From the NCBI GenBank assembly GCA_947625135.1, contig CANQNE010000006.1:19663-83662 (forward strand): a stretch of 64,000 nt of DNA. Reading direction: 5' to 3'. This DNA comes from an uncultured Lachnospiraceae bacterium (lineage in GTDB: Bacteria; Bacillota; Clostridia; Lachnospirales; Lachnospiraceae). Below are positions 8,294 to 17,626 of the stretch, in pieces. The stretch's first letter is position 1; every line of letters starts with the position of its first letter. The notes beneath the pieces were generated by a model. That model ran no database searches, was not told the origin of the DNA, and saw nothing but the letters and a program-made list of their open reading frames with translations. Made by a program: the position numbers and the translations under genes.

Positions 8294-9502
8294 ATGAAAA
8301 ATGCAAAGAAGAGTTTGAAACGGCTGGCGGGACTGGTATGTGTGCTGGCAGGCGCAATGTTCGCCAATGTCTTCTGTGCTTACGGGGCCGAATATCATGA
8401 GGAAGGCAATCCTTATGTATACACCTACGAGGTGAAGGAAGACGAAACCGTGATGATCACCGAGTTCTCTCATATCAAGAGCCTCGGACATTCTCTGGAG
8501 AATGTTCAAAACTGCATAATCCCTTCAGAGATCGACGGTCATCCGGTGACAGAAATCGGCGAGAATGCGTATCATGGAAATGATTTTTGGAGCGAGGGAG
8601 GAATCCGCAGGCTGACGATTCCTGCTTCCGTGAAAAAGATCGGCGCTAAGGCGTTGTCACTGGAGGCGGTTGAAGAAGTATATATGGAAGAGGGCGTACA
8701 GGAGATCGGAGAAAAAGCCTTTTACAACTGTATGGACACCTTGAAAAAGGTAACCCTTCCACGCAGCTTAAGCTATATTGCCGGCGACGCATTTGCAGAT
8801 TCTCCTCAGTCTTCAGGATCGTTTTTCACATGCTGCTTTTATACTTATAAAGACAGTTATGCGGCCGCATATCTGAAGGAGAATTTGAAAGAATACCCCT
8901 ATGCGTATATCGGGGAATACTGCAAAGAGGCGGATGGATTTTCAGTATGGACCGATGATCCTGTCATTGGAGCGGAGGATGTGATCCTGAAAGTGGAAGG
9001 TGTCACGGAAGGGACAGAGTATGATCGCGTCACGGCGGGAACAGACGGCGTGTCTGCCCTTTACCGGTTTGTTTTTGAGAAGAACGGGGAGCCGGTAGAG
9101 CCGAAAGGAACTTATTATCGTATTCAGATGCCTTATTACCCGGCGAAAGAAAAGATCCAGTATGAACGGATCTATCAGCTGGGAGAGGACGGCAGCAGGA
9201 CAGAGCTGGAAGCAGAATACCTGTTGCCGGCGCCCGGATCATTTGGAAACTATGAGTTCACGGTAGACGAATTGGGAACCTTTCTTGCCGTAGGCGCTTA
9301 CAGAGTCGGAGATGTGAATGGAAACGGCGTGCTGGAATCCGAAGACGCGCTGCTGGTGCTGAAGGAATCAGTGAAGCTCAGCCAGAACGGCAGTGTGTGG
9401 AAAAAGACAGCGGACATCGACGGGGACGGTGTGGTGACATCGGACGATGCGCTGCGTATTCTCCAAAATATCGTAGGACTGGCATGGGATTGGCGCTGCT
9501 GA
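8294..9502 (+). CDS. Exported BspA-type leucine-rich repeat protein with dockerin
   Basis: After a signal peptide (about 1-32) come LRR_5/BspA-like repeats (about 75-170, with phrases such as RRLTIPASVKKIGAKAL and VYMEEGVQEIGEKAF). A beta-rich middle follows, then a C-terminal dockerin with two calcium loops (DVNGNGVLESEDAL, DIDGDGVVTSDDAL). BspA-like proteins are often surface adhesins. An earlier in-frame start at 8279 exists, but GGAGGTG at 8281-8287 selects ATG 8294. A strong terminator follows the gene. Confidence 0.8.
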   Translation: MKNAKKSLKRLAGLVCVLAGAMFANVFCAYGAEYHEEGNPYVYTYEVKEDETVMITEFSHIKSLGHSLENVQNCIIPSEIDGHPVTEIGENAYHGNDFWSEGGIRRLTIPASVKKIGAKALSLEAVEEVYMEEGVQEIGEKAFYNCMDTLKKVTLPRSLSYIAGDAFADSPQSSGSFFTCCFYTYKDSYAAAYLKENLKEYPYAYIGEYCKEADGFSVWTDDPVIGAEDVILKVEGVTEGTEYDRVTAGTDGVSALYRFVFEKNGEPVEPKGTYYRIQMPYYPAKEKIQYERIYQLGEDGSRTELEAEYLLPAPGSFGNYEFTVDELGTFLAVGAYRVGDVNGNGVLESEDALLVLKESVKLSQNGSVWKKTADIDGDGVVTSDDALRILQNIVGLAWDWRC

Positions 9503-9535
9503 TCATACATGGATCTGAAATAGGAATAGAACAAA

Positions 9536-9567
9536 CGGGGCTGCCGTATCCTGGCAGCCCCGTTTTT
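9536..9567 (+). terminator. Terminator after the BspA/dockerin gene
   Basis: CGGGGCTGCC and GGCAGCCCCG form a 10-bp stem with a 6-base loop, followed by a run of seven T. It may also stop pyrBI transcription from the other strand, though the U tract on that side is weak. Confidence 0.85.
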
Positions 9568-9584
9568 TTGAAAGATCCGCTATG

Positions 9585-10025
9585 TTATCGTCCCCGGTAT
9601 TTTCCGGAATACTTCTCCTCACAATATTTGCAGCGATAGATCCGCTTTTCCGGGTCTGTGAGGATAAAGATATGGGGAAGCTGCTGCTCGATGGAAGTGA
9701 TGCACCGGGGATTCTTGCATTTGATGATGTTTTTGATCTCTTTGGGCAGGGACAGGGTTCTCTTTTCCACGATCTCGCTGTCCCGGATCACATTGACTGT
9801 GATCTTGTGATCGATGAAGCCCAGAATATCCATGCTCATATCGTCAATGGGGCACTGCACCTTGATGATGTCCTTTTTCCCCATCTTGTTGCTGCGGGCA
9901 TTTTTGATGATAGCAACCGTACAGTCCAGATCATTCAGCTGCAGATCCCGGTAGATATCCATGCTCTTGCCTGCGGGAATGTGATCCAGCACAAATCCTT
10001 CGTCGATTTTGCCTACATTTAACAT
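9585..10025 (-). CDS. pyrI: Aspartate carbamoyltransferase regulatory chain
   Basis: This 146-residue subunit has the N-terminal nucleotide-binding fold ([13 protein letters not shown] at the start) and the C-terminal zinc domain with paired cysteines (CKNPRC and CKYC). It binds CTP/ATP and zinc and links catalytic trimers encoded by pyrB. The start overlaps the end of pyrB by 7 bases, so the two are co-translated. Its presence means a class B, allosterically regulated transcarbamoylase in pyrimidine synthesis. Confidence 0.95.
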   Translation of the reverse strand: MLNVGKIDEGFVLDHIPAGKSMDIYRDLQLNDLDCTVAIIKNARSNKMGKKDIIKVQCPIDDMSMDILGFIDHKITVNVIRDSEIVEKRTLSLPKEIKNIIKCKNPRCITSIEQQLPHIFILTDPEKRIYRCKYCEEKYSGKYRGR

Positions 10026-10945
10026 ACCTTATCCTCCAATCCTAACAAGATGATGATCAGGGCCATGCGGGCGTAAACGCCGTACTGTACCTGACGGAAA
10101 TAAACTGCCCGGGGATCGTCGTCCACCTCCACGGAGATCTCGTTGACTCTGGGAAGGGGATGGAGTACCAGCATGTCCTCTCTTGCCAGAGACATTTTTT
10201 TGGCGTCCAGAATATAGCTGTCCTTCATGCGGATATATTCTTCTTCATTAAAAAAGCGCTCCCGCTGAACTCTGGTCATGTAGAGCAGATCCAGCTCGCC
10301 CATGACTTCATCCAAACTGACCACTTCTTTGAAAGGAACATGATTTTTTTGCAGGACATCCTCCCGGATGTAATCAGGCACCCGCAGCTCCTCCGGGGAG
10401 ATCAGCACGAAGGAGATTCCCTCGTAACGGACCAACGCGTTGATGAGGGAGTGAACGGTACGGCCGAATTTCAGATCGCCGCAGAGACCGATAGTCAGAT
10501 CAGATAACCGCCCCTTCAGGGAACGGATGGTATGGAGATCGGTAATGGTCTGGGTGGGATGCTGGTGACCGCCGTCGCCTGCGTTGATGACAGGAATGGA
10601 AGACTTGCTTGCCGCCACCATGGGCGCGCCCTCCTTGGGATGGCGCATGGCGCAGATATCGGCGTAACAGGAAACCATGCGGATGGTATCGCTGACGCTT
10701 TCGCCTTTGGCCGCGGAGCTGGAATCGGCGCTGGAAAAGCCGATCACACTGCCGCCCAGATTGAGCATGGCAGTCTCAAAACTCAGTCGTGTCCGTGTGC
10801 TGGGTTCATAGAACAGAGTGGCGATCTTCTTGCCGTCACAGACGTGGGCATATTTTTCCCGATGCTTTTCGATGTCTGTTGCCAGATCCAGAAGATGATC
10901 CAGCTCTTCCACAGTGAAATCCAGGGGACTCATCAAATGTCTCAT
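10019..10945 (-). CDS. pyrB: Aspartate carbamoyltransferase catalytic chain
   Basis: The 308-residue enzyme joins carbamoyl phosphate to aspartate, the first committed step of pyrimidine synthesis. The carbamoyl-phosphate motif STRTRLSFE is at about 49-57 and HPTQTITDL at about 127. The length is standard. AGGAGG precedes the ATG by a few bases. It is the first gene of a pyrBI operon divergent from argS. No attenuator is apparent in the short leader. Confidence 0.96.
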   Translation of the reverse strand: MRHLMSPLDFTVEELDHLLDLATDIEKHREKYAHVCDGKKIATLFYEPSTRTRLSFETAMLNLGGSVIGFSSADSSSAAKGESVSDTIRMVSCYADICAMRHPKEGAPMVAASKSSIPVINAGDGGHQHPTQTITDLHTIRSLKGRLSDLTIGLCGDLKFGRTVHSLINALVRYEGISFVLISPEELRVPDYIREDVLQKNHVPFKEVVSLDEVMGELDLLYMTRVQRERFFNEEEYIRMKDSYILDAKKMSLAREDMLVLHPLPRVNEISVEVDDDPRAVYFRQVQYGVYARMALIIILLGLEDKVC

Positions 10946-10983
10946 AGAACTCCTCCTTCTTTGTCAATCTTCAATCTTTCCTT

Positions 10984-11012
10984 ATCATACAATATCTTGT
11001 AGTTTTTTTCAA
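10984..11012 (-). promoter_or_regulatory. pyrBI promoter
   Basis: On the minus strand TTGAAA (11012-11007), a 17-base spacer and TATGAT (10989-10984). It lies next to the argS promoter, which faces the other way. Confidence 0.55.
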
Positions 11013-11019
11013 TTATCTT

Positions 11020-11047
11020 TTGCATTATGCGGCAAATCTGTTATAAT
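11020..11047 (+). promoter_or_regulatory. argS promoter
   Basis: TTGCAT (11020-11025), a 16-base spacer and TATAAT (11042-11047), giving a leader of roughly 80 bases before ATG 11135. No T-box element is visible. Confidence 0.6.
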
Positions 11048-11134
11048 ATACGGTACAGTTTACTCGACGATCAGGGTCAGGCGGATCTGCGCCTGCACGG
11101 GAATCTGCCGGGATATGAGAATTTGGAGGAAAGC

Positions 11135-12898
11135 ATGAAAAAGATTTTAGATTTAATTACAGAAGAGATGCGGCAGGCGTTTACAAAAGCAGGCTATGAT
11201 CCCAAATATGCGGCGGTGACCCTGTCAAACCGCCCTGACCTGTGTGAATATCAGTGCAACGGCGCGCTGGCCGCGGCCAGAGAATACAAAAAGGCGCCTG
11301 TCATGATCGCAAAAGACTGCCTGGAAGCGCTTTCCGGAAACAGGCTGTTTTCCATGGCGGAGGCCGTGCCCCCGGGATTTATCAATCTAAAGATAGAAGA
11401 CGGATATCTGGCGGGATATTTAAATGAAATGGCGGCATCCGAAAAGTTCGGCCTGGAGGAAACAAAAGAGCCGGAGACTGTGATCGTGGATTACGGCGGC
11501 GCCAATGTGGCAAAACCGCTCCATGTTGGGCATCTGCGCCCCGCTATTATCGGCGAGAGCATCAAGCGGATCGGAAAATACATGGGTCATCACATGATGG
11601 GCGACGTGCATCTGGGCGACTGGGGTCTGCAGATAGGGCTGATCATTACGGAGATGAAGCGCCGCAGGCCGGAGCTTCCTTATTTTGACGAGAATTATAC
11701 AGGGGAATATCCCACAGAGCCGCCCTTTACACTGAGCCAGCTTTCGGAGATCTATCCTGCCGCCAGCGCAAGTTCAAAGGAGGATCCGGCGTACAGGGAG
11801 GAGGCCCTTCTCGCCACCCGTCAGCTGCAGCAGGGCCGCAGGGGTTACCGCTCCCTTTGGCAGCACATTCTGAATGTCTCTATACCGGATATCAAGCGGA
11901 TCTACGATAGCCTGAACGTCTCCTTTGAGCTTTGGAAAAAGGAGTCGGATGTGGATTCCTATATTCCCGGGATGGTGGAAGATATGAAGGCAAAAGGCGT
12001 CGCCTATCTGGATGAGGGGGCGCTGATCGTGGATGTAAAGGAGGAGACGGACACCAAGGAGGTTCCCCCCTGCATTATCCTCAAATCCGACGGCTCCGCG
12101 CTGTATGCCACCACGGATATCGCCACCATTTTAGAGCGGGAAGCGCTTTACAGCCCCGATAAGATCATTTATGTGGTGGATAAACGGCAGGAAATGCACT
12201 TCGTGCAGGTATTTCGCTGCTGCAGAAAAGCGGGCATCGTGGACGAACATACGAAATTGCAGTTTGTAGGGTTTGGCACGATGAACGGCAAAGATGGAAA
12301 GCCCTTTAAGACCCGGGACGGCGGAGTGATGAAGCTGGAAGACCTGCTGGACGAGATCAGCCGGGAAATGTATCGGAAGATCATGGAGAATCATGAGGCC
12401 GATGAGGCGGAGGCGAGGAAGACGGCGGCCATAGTAGGGCTGTCTGCTTTGAAATACGGGGATCTGAGCAATCAGGCTTCCAAGGATTATATATTCGACA
12501 TTGACCGTTTTACCTCTTTTGAGGGGAATACCGGCCCTTATATCCTGTACACCATCGTGCGTATCAAATCCATTTTGAATAAGTATGACAGAGAGGGCGG
12601 AAAGGGCAAAGAAACGCTGCTTGCGCCAAAGAGCGGCAGCGAGAAGGCGTTGATGTTGGTGCTGACCCAGTTCGCGCCTGTGCTGGAGTCTGCTTATGAA
12701 GAGAATGCGCCGCACAAGATCTGCTCCTTTATTTATGAGCTGGCCAATAACTTCAACCGTTTCTACCATGAGACAAAGATCATGGGAGAAGAGGATCAGG
12801 AAAAACAGGCTTCATGGATTGCCCTTCTCCGGCTGACAAAGGGAATACTGGAAACCTGCATCAGCCTTCTGGGATTTGAGGCGCCTGAGAAGATGTGA
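11135..12898 (+). CDS. argS: Arginyl-tRNA synthetase
   Basis: A class I aminoacyl-tRNA synthetase of 587 residues that charges tRNA-Arg. The N-terminal Add1 region is followed by the HIGH-type motif HVGHLRP (about residue 130), the Rossmann core, and a DALR anticodon-binding domain at the C-terminus. The KMSKS position is degenerate (KPFKTRDGG), as is common in ArgRS. The frame is open upstream to 11027, but GGAGGA just before ATG 11135 and the family N-terminus fix the start there. Confidence 0.95.
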   Translation: MKKILDLITEEMRQAFTKAGYDPKYAAVTLSNRPDLCEYQCNGALAAAREYKKAPVMIAKDCLEALSGNRLFSMAEAVPPGFINLKIEDGYLAGYLNEMAASEKFGLEETKEPETVIVDYGGANVAKPLHVGHLRPAIIGESIKRIGKYMGHHMMGDVHLGDWGLQIGLIITEMKRRRPELPYFDENYTGEYPTEPPFTLSQLSEIYPAASASSKEDPAYREEALLATRQLQQGRRGYRSLWQHILNVSIPDIKRIYDSLNVSFELWKKESDVDSYIPGMVEDMKAKGVAYLDEGALIVDVKEETDTKEVPPCIILKSDGSALYATTDIATILEREALYSPDKIIYVVDKRQEMHFVQVFRCCRKAGIVDEHTKLQFVGFGTMNGKDGKPFKTRDGGVMKLEDLLDEISREMYRKIMENHEADEAEARKTAAIVGLSALKYGDLSNQASKDYIFDIDRFTSFEGNTGPYILYTIVRIKSILNKYDREGGKGKETLLAPKSGSEKALMLVLTQFAPVLESAYEENAPHKICSFIYELANNFNRFYHETKIMGEEDQEKQASWIALLRLTKGILETCISLLGFEAPEKM

Positions 12899-13056
12899 TC
12901 CGTAACTGCAGAAGGCATCGGAGCGAAGCCGGATCTGCAAAAGGGCAGAAAGGCTTGAAATGTAAGATGACACGAAGCTGACGGCGGCAAAACGCCGGGC
13001 GTCAGAACTGAGCGGCAGGCAAGAGACAGAAGGAACAGCAGGAGGAGAACCGTGGT
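12899..13056 (+). other. Gap between argS and thiN with a strong hairpin
   Basis: CTGACG and CGTCAG enclose CGGC and GCCG in a GC-rich hairpin at about 12979-13006, with no T run after it. No promoter or ORF was seen. It may be an RNA-processing or stabilising structure within an argS-thiN-nth transcript. Confidence 0.35.
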
Positions 13057-13734
13057 ATGGATAAAAAATGTATTATCGTGGGCGCCGGGGATTTCTCGGA
13101 AGAAAAGCTCCCCATAGGACCGGAGGACTGTCTGATCGCCGCGGACGGCGGGCTTTCCTATCTGGAACGGCTGGGCCTGCAGCCGGATATTGTGGTGGGG
13201 GACTTTGATTCTCTTTCTTATATCCCCCATCATCCCAGAACGCTGAAGCTCCCGGTGGAAAAGGACGATACCGACATGGAGGCGGCCATTGAAAAAGGGA
13301 TCGCGCTGGGATATGAACAGTTCTATTTATATGGCGGGTGCGGCGGCCGGATCGACCACACATTGGCGAATATCCAGCTTCTGGTCTGGCTTGCAAAGAC
13401 CGGCAGACAGGGCTCACTGTTTGACCGGCGCCAGAAAATACAGGTTTTTTCCGGCCCCAGAAAGGTGACCTTTTCACCGGAGGAAAAGGGGATTATTTCT
13501 GTGTTTGCCTGCAGCGACGTCTGTACGGGCGTTTTTGAAAAAGGGCTGCAGTACCGGCTGGATAATTACACGATGACAAACGACAAGCCGCTGGGGGTCA
13601 GCAATGCTTTCACAGGGCGGCCCGCGGAGGTGTCTGTGGAGACCGGGGTTTTGATGATCATCACAGAGCGGCATGAGAAAAAGGAGCAGGAGAATACAAA
13701 TGACGAAGAAACAAAGGGCATTGGAGATTATTGA
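13057..13734 (+). CDS. thiN: Thiamine pyrophosphokinase
   Basis: The 225-residue protein converts thiamine to thiamine pyrophosphate using ATP. Typical motifs are present: AADGG (about 28-32), GDFDS (about 48-52), KDDTDME (about 68-74) and GGRIDHTLAN. GGAGGAG precedes the ATG. The tail overlaps nth by 35 bases. The thiamine importer at 15.2-18.4 kb would supply substrate, although the two loci are separated by nth and a PepSY gene. Confidence 0.9.
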   Translation: MDKKCIIVGAGDFSEEKLPIGPEDCLIAADGGLSYLERLGLQPDIVVGDFDSLSYIPHHPRTLKLPVEKDDTDMEAAIEKGIALGYEQFYLYGGCGGRIDHTLANIQLLVWLAKTGRQGSLFDRRQKIQVFSGPRKVTFSPEEKGIISVFACSDVCTGVFEKGLQYRLDNYTMTNDKPLGVSNAFTGRPAEVSVETGVLMIITERHEKKEQENTNDEETKGIGDY

Positions 13735-14344
13735 ACGGCTGAAAGAAGAATATCCCGGCGCAGACTGTACGCTGGATTTTGATCAGGCATGGAAACTGTT
13801 GGTGAGCGTACGTCTGGCTGCCCAGTGTACGGATGCCAGAGTAAATGTGGTAGTGCAAAAGCTGTATGCAAAATTTCCTGACGTGAAAGCGCTGGCCGAA
13901 GCGCCTGTGGAGGATATAGAGGCCATTGTGAAGCCCTGCGGGCTGGGACACAGCAAGGCGAGGGATATCAGCGCCTGTATGAAAATATTATGGGAAGAGT
14001 ATGGCGGAAAGGTTCCTGATGATTTTGACGCGCTGTTAAAACTGCCCGGCGTGGGAAGGAAGAGCGCCAATCTGATCATGGGAGATGTGTTCGGAAAGCC
14101 TGCGATCGTTACCGATACGCACTGCATCCGCCTCGTGAACCGGATGGGTCTGGTGGATCATATCAAGGAGCCGAAAAAAGTAGAGATGGCGTTGTGGAAG
14201 ATCATTCCCCCGGAGGAGGGAAATGATTTCTGCCACAGGCTGGTCTGCCACGGCCGTGAGGTCTGTACGGCCCGTACAAAACCTCACTGTGACAGATGTG
14301 TGTTAGCAGATATCTGCAAAAAGAACGGCGTGGAGGGGAAATAG
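13700..14344 (+). CDS. nth: Endonuclease III
   Basis: This 214-residue base-excision-repair glycosylase/lyase has a helix-hairpin-helix LPGVGRKSAN carrying the catalytic Lys, the downstream catalytic Asp in TDTHC, and a C-terminal 4Fe-4S cluster. The cluster spacing here is C-x7-C-x2-C-x5-C, one residue longer in the first gap than in the E. coli enzyme. A longer frame opens at 13673, but AAGGAG at 13681 and the family N-terminus favour ATG 13700, inside the end of thiN. Confidence 0.93.
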   Translation: MTKKQRALEIIERLKEEYPGADCTLDFDQAWKLLVSVRLAAQCTDARVNVVVQKLYAKFPDVKALAEAPVEDIEAIVKPCGLGHSKARDISACMKILWEEYGGKVPDDFDALLKLPGVGRKSANLIMGDVFGKPAIVTDTHCIRLVNRMGLVDHIKEPKKVEMALWKIIPPEEGNDFCHRLVCHGREVCTARTKPHCDRCVLADICKKNGVEGK

Positions 14345-14346
14345 GC

Positions 14347-14949
14347 TCATTCCTGTTCCCATTCCAGAATCGTGCCGTCCAGCGCATTGATCTCGAATTC
14401 ATACTTTGTCCGATCATAGATGATTGTTCCCTCGTAGATCTGCTGGCCGTCGTCAGACTCCAGCTGGATCTGCAGGTTAGACTCCTGAGCGCCGGGAACC
14501 TTTTGCAGGGCGATATCCTTTGCCTGCTGCTCGGAGATGGTTTGGGAGATCACGCCTGCGTTGGGGTCAAAATCGTCTTCGATCTCCGAATCCATGCTGC
14601 GGATAGCGCCGCTGACAGCGTCCACGTCAATATCATATTCCGTAGTTCCCACATAGAAATCTACTTCGTATATCTGGGCGCCGTCGTCGGTTTCCAGACG
14701 GATGCGCAGACCGGTCACATCCGATTCGTTTACGCCTGCATTCTGCAGGGCGATATCTTTTGCTTCCTCTTCCAGGATCAATACTTTCGGGCCCTGTGTG
14801 GCTGTGGCCGGAACGGAGGAAACGGCAGTCTCATTCGTATTGGTGGCGGCAGAGAAATTTCCGCCGGCCGGCTGCTTATCCTGACAACCGGCAATGCTCC
14901 CTGTAATGAGCAGGCACAGGCCAAAGGTTAAAAATAACTTTCGTTTCAT
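14347..14949 (-). CDS. Lipoprotein with two PepSY-like repeats
   Basis: A lipobox (ITGSIAGC) follows the signal peptide. Next is a Thr/Asn/Ala-rich spacer, then two tandem PepSY-type units, each starting with KDIALQ and ending in D-x-x-x-G-x-I. PepSY domains are thought to inhibit or bind proteases or act as cell-surface modules. Frames open further upstream, but AAAGGA eight bases before ATG 14949 selects this start (200 residues). It converges on nth with only two bases between the stops and no clear terminator. Confidence 0.8.
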   Translation of the reverse strand: MKRKLFLTFGLCLLITGSIAGCQDKQPAGGNFSAATNTNETAVSSVPATATQGPKVLILEEEAKDIALQNAGVNESDVTGLRIRLETDDGAQIYEVDFYVGTTEYDIDVDAVSGAIRSMDSEIEDDFDPNAGVISQTISEQQAKDIALQKVPGAQESNLQIQLESDDGQQIYEGTIIYDRTKYEFEINALDGTILEWEQE

Positions 14950-15139
14950 GACAGACATCCTTTCTGAATAATGACTAGAATATAGTATTGATATCATTTA
15001 AAAAATATTATAAGTATATTGCCGGAAATTTTCAACAAAATAAAAGAAATATCATAATTTTCCCCTGCCCGGCGTCCTGAAACAGAAATCCGGAAGGGAC
15101 AGGAGGGCAGATTTGCGTTTGCAGAGCGGCAGTTTTCTA

Positions 15140-15168
15140 TTGACATTTTCTGCGTGACAGTATAGACT
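15140..15168 (+). promoter_or_regulatory. Promoter of the thiamine-transport operon
   Basis: TTGACA (15140-15145) and, 17 bases on, TAGACT (15163-15168); TATAGA at 15161-15166 is the alternative -10 box. It sits immediately before the TPP aptamer. Confidence 0.6.
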
Positions 15169-15175
15169 GGAAGGC

Positions 15176-15281
15176 ACAAGGGGAGCTTGAACTATCGGGC
15201 TGAGAGGAAACAGAATGTTTCGACCCTGAGACGGCGCGCCGTCTCAACCTGATCCGGATAATGCCGGCGTAGGGATGTATA
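15176..15281 (+). promoter_or_regulatory. TPP riboswitch (THI element)
   Basis: The conserved blocks are all present in order: GGGGAGC, GCTGAGAGGAAA, CGACCCTGAGA, then ACCTGATCCGGATAATGCC and GGCGTAGGGA. A variable helix (GAGACGGCGCGCCGTCTC) is inserted as the usual optional arm. When thiamine pyrophosphate is bound, the downstream genes should be shut off. An intrinsic terminator lies about 40 bases further on. Confidence 0.96.
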
Positions 15282-15320
15282 GAGAATACAGTATCTGCTG
15301 TCTATGACGTACAACCATAC

Positions 15321-15347
15321 CGCCTCGGAATCCGGGGCGTATTTTTA
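15321..15347 (+). terminator. Riboswitch-controlled terminator
   Basis: CGCCTCGG and CCGGGGCG form an 8-bp stem with a 3-base loop, followed by TATTTTTAT. Its position after the aptamer and before the first gene makes it the probable expression platform. Confidence 0.75.
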
Positions 15348-15494
15348 TGTCATAAAACGGCGCGGGTGGCAAAGCCCGCAAAACCGCCGCAGTCTGTGCG
15401 GGCCGGATTTTATTACAGGAAAGCCCCGGCCGGCAGGTGCGTTTCCCTTCCGAAACGGAAGAGAAAAACAATAAAAATCAAAGGAGGAATGGAT

Positions 15495-15791
15495 ATGAAT
15501 GCAAGCGTTGCGATCCAGGTGCTGCCCCATGTAGAGACAGACGAAGAAGTAGTGAGAATTGTAGACGAGGTCATCGACTACATCAAAAGCACAGGGTATA
15601 CCTATTATGTAGGCCCCTGTGAGACTGCCATTGAGGGCGATTATGACGAGCTGATGGAAGTGGTAAAAAACTGCCAGAAGATTGCCATCAAGGCGGGATG
15701 CGCAAAAGTGGCGTCTTATGTAAAGATCAGCTATGCGCCGGAAGAGAAAGTGTTGACGATTGATGAAAAAGTTACAAAACACCACCAGTAA
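15495..15791 (+). CDS. Thiamine-binding protein, MTH1187/YkoF-like
   Basis: A 98-residue single-domain protein of the thiamine-binding family (PF01910). The VAIQVLPH start and the YYVGPCETAIEGDYDEL segment are characteristic. The frame is open far upstream; AAGGAGG at 15481-15487 best fits ATG 15495, though ATG 15489 is in frame. It is the first gene after the TPP riboswitch and overlaps the permease gene by 29 bases. That supports a role in binding thiamine or HMP in the cytoplasm. Confidence 0.85.
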   Translation: MNASVAIQVLPHVETDEEVVRIVDEVIDYIKSTGYTYYVGPCETAIEGDYDELMEVVKNCQKIAIKAGCAKVASYVKISYAPEEKVLTIDEKVTKHHQ

Positions 15792-16551
15792 TACAATTTC
15801 AAAGATCGCAGCGCCGGCAGTGGCCGTCGCGCTGATCCTGCTGCTGTGGCACTGGCTTTCCACGTCGGGCGTCATGCCGGAATTTATGATGCCCTCGCCG
15901 GGAAAGGTGCTGAAGGCGTTCCGGGAAGATTTTCCCATTTTGTGCCGGCACGGGGCCACCACGCTGCAGGAGGCGTTTCTGGGGCTTTTCATCGGTATTG
16001 GGCTGAGTTTTGTCATTGCCACGCTGATGGATGCCTGCAGACCGCTGATGAACGGCATTTACCCGCTGCTGATCGTATCACAGACCATACCGTCTATCGC
16101 CATTGCGCCGCTTTTACTTTTGTGGTTTGGCTATGGGATGTTCCCGAAGGTAGTGCTGATCGTACTTACCACCTTTTTTCCCATTACCATCGGTCTTATC
16201 GAAGGCTTTGCCTCCGTTGACCGGGACGGCCTCAATCTGATGCGGGCAATGGGCGCCGGGCCTGTGAAACGGTATCTTTACATCAAGCTGCCAAGCGCGC
16301 TGGGGTACTTTTTCTCCGGCCTGAAGATTTCCGTCACCTATTCGGTAGTGGGCGCGGTGATCTCAGAATGGCTTGGCGGAACGGAAGGACTGGGCGTTTA
16401 TATGACCCGGGTCAGAAAATCATTTTCCTACGACAGGATGTTTGCGGTGATTTTCTTTATCGCGGCAGTCAGCCTTTTGCTGATGCTGCTGGTTACGATT
16501 ATAAAATGGCTGATTATGCCATGGGAAAGGAAGAATCATAAACATGCGTAA
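15763..16551 (+). CDS. thiX: ABC transporter permease for thiamine/HMP
   Basis: The 262-residue permease has about six membrane helices and a BPD_transp_1 EAA loop (RAMGAGPVKRYLYIKLPSAL). The start lies inside the previous gene and the stop overlaps the next by 8 bases. The riboswitch, the NMT1-type binding protein and the ATPase identify a ThiXYZ importer, proposed to take up hydroxymethylpyrimidine or related thiamine precursors. The precise substrate is inferred. Confidence 0.85.
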   Translation: MKKLQNTTSNTISKIAAPAVAVALILLLWHWLSTSGVMPEFMMPSPGKVLKAFREDFPILCRHGATTLQEAFLGLFIGIGLSFVIATLMDACRPLMNGIYPLLIVSQTIPSIAIAPLLLLWFGYGMFPKVVLIVLTTFFPITIGLIEGFASVDRDGLNLMRAMGAGPVKRYLYIKLPSALGYFFSGLKISVTYSVVGAVISEWLGGTEGLGVYMTRVRKSFSYDRMFAVIFFIAAVSLLLMLLVTIIKWLIMPWERKNHKHA

Positions 16552-17590
16552 AAAAATTGCATTGATGATCACGCTGGTATTGTCATTGGGTATTCTGACA
16601 GCCTGCGGGAATGAGACAAAGGAGAATACCGACCAGAAAGAAACAGAGAATCAGGCGGAGCAGACAGAACAGGCCACCGAGACGGAAAAGGTAGTCGTTG
16701 CGCTGGACTGGACGCCCAACACCAACCATACGGGACTTTATGTGGCCCAGGAAAAGGGATATTTTGAGGAAGAAGGGATCGAGGTAGAGATCGTGGAGGC
16801 TTCTGACGCAGGCGCTGAATCCATGGTTGCCAGCAATGTGGCCCAGTTTGGGATCAGCTTTCAGGATACGCTGGTGCCTGCCTTTGCCGGCAGCGAGGAA
16901 GAGCAGCTTCCGGTTACGGCGGTGGCAGCCATCATCCAGCACAATACCTCCGGCATTATTTCCCCCAAGGAAAAGGGGATCGAGAGTCCGGCTGACATGG
17001 CGGGACATACTTATGCCACATGGGATCTGCCTATAGAGCAGGCGACGATCCGCAAAGTGGTGACGGACGACGGCGGTAATTATGACGACATCAATCTGGC
17101 TTCCCAGTATGTAGAAAACATTCAGGGAGCTTTTGAGAGCGGCATCGATGCGGTTTGGATCTATTATGCCTGGGACGGCGTCAACACAGAACTGGCCGGC
17201 CTAGATACCAATTTCTTCTATTTCAGCGATTATGCGGATGAGCTTGATTACTATACGCCGGTCATCATCGCAGGAAACGATTTCCTGAAGGAGAAGCCGG
17301 AGGTGGCAAAGAGATTTATGGCTGCGGTTTCCAAAGGATATGAATATGCCATTGAGAATCCGGAGGATGCGGCGAAAATACTGGTGGACGCCAACGAAGG
17401 CATGGATCTGGAGCTTTGCACTGCCAGCCAGAAGTGGCTTGCGGACAAATACAAGGCGGACGCCGACAAGTGGGGCGTGATCGACAGTGAAAGATGGGAT
17501 CGTTTTTACAGCTGGGTATACCAAAACGGACTTTGCGAAAATGAGATCCCCGCAGGATTCGGATTTACGAACGAGTATCTGCCGGAATAA
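16544..17590 (+). CDS. thiY: NMT1/THI5-like substrate-binding lipoprotein
   Basis: A lipoprotein signal ends in LTACG; an acidic, Gln/Thr-rich linker (about 23-48) precedes the NMT1-type binding domain. The domain opens with ALDWTPNTNHTGLYVA and contains GISFQDTL. Homologues bind pyrimidine precursors of thiamine at the cell surface and deliver them to the permease. The gene sits between the permease and the ATPase in the riboswitch operon. Confidence 0.87.
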   Translation: MRKKIALMITLVLSLGILTACGNETKENTDQKETENQAEQTEQATETEKVVVALDWTPNTNHTGLYVAQEKGYFEEEGIEVEIVEASDAGAESMVASNVAQFGISFQDTLVPAFAGSEEEQLPVTAVAAIIQHNTSGIISPKEKGIESPADMAGHTYATWDLPIEQATIRKVVTDDGGNYDDINLASQYVENIQGAFESGIDAVWIYYAWDGVNTELAGLDTNFFYFSDYADELDYYTPVIIAGNDFLKEKPEVAKRFMAAVSKGYEYAIENPEDAAKILVDANEGMDLELCTASQKWLADKYKADADKWGVIDSERWDRFYSWVYQNGLCENEIPAGFGFTNEYLPE

Positions 17591-17626
17591 GCGGCGTGAT
17601 CCCGCACCGGGCAGGAAGGATAAACT

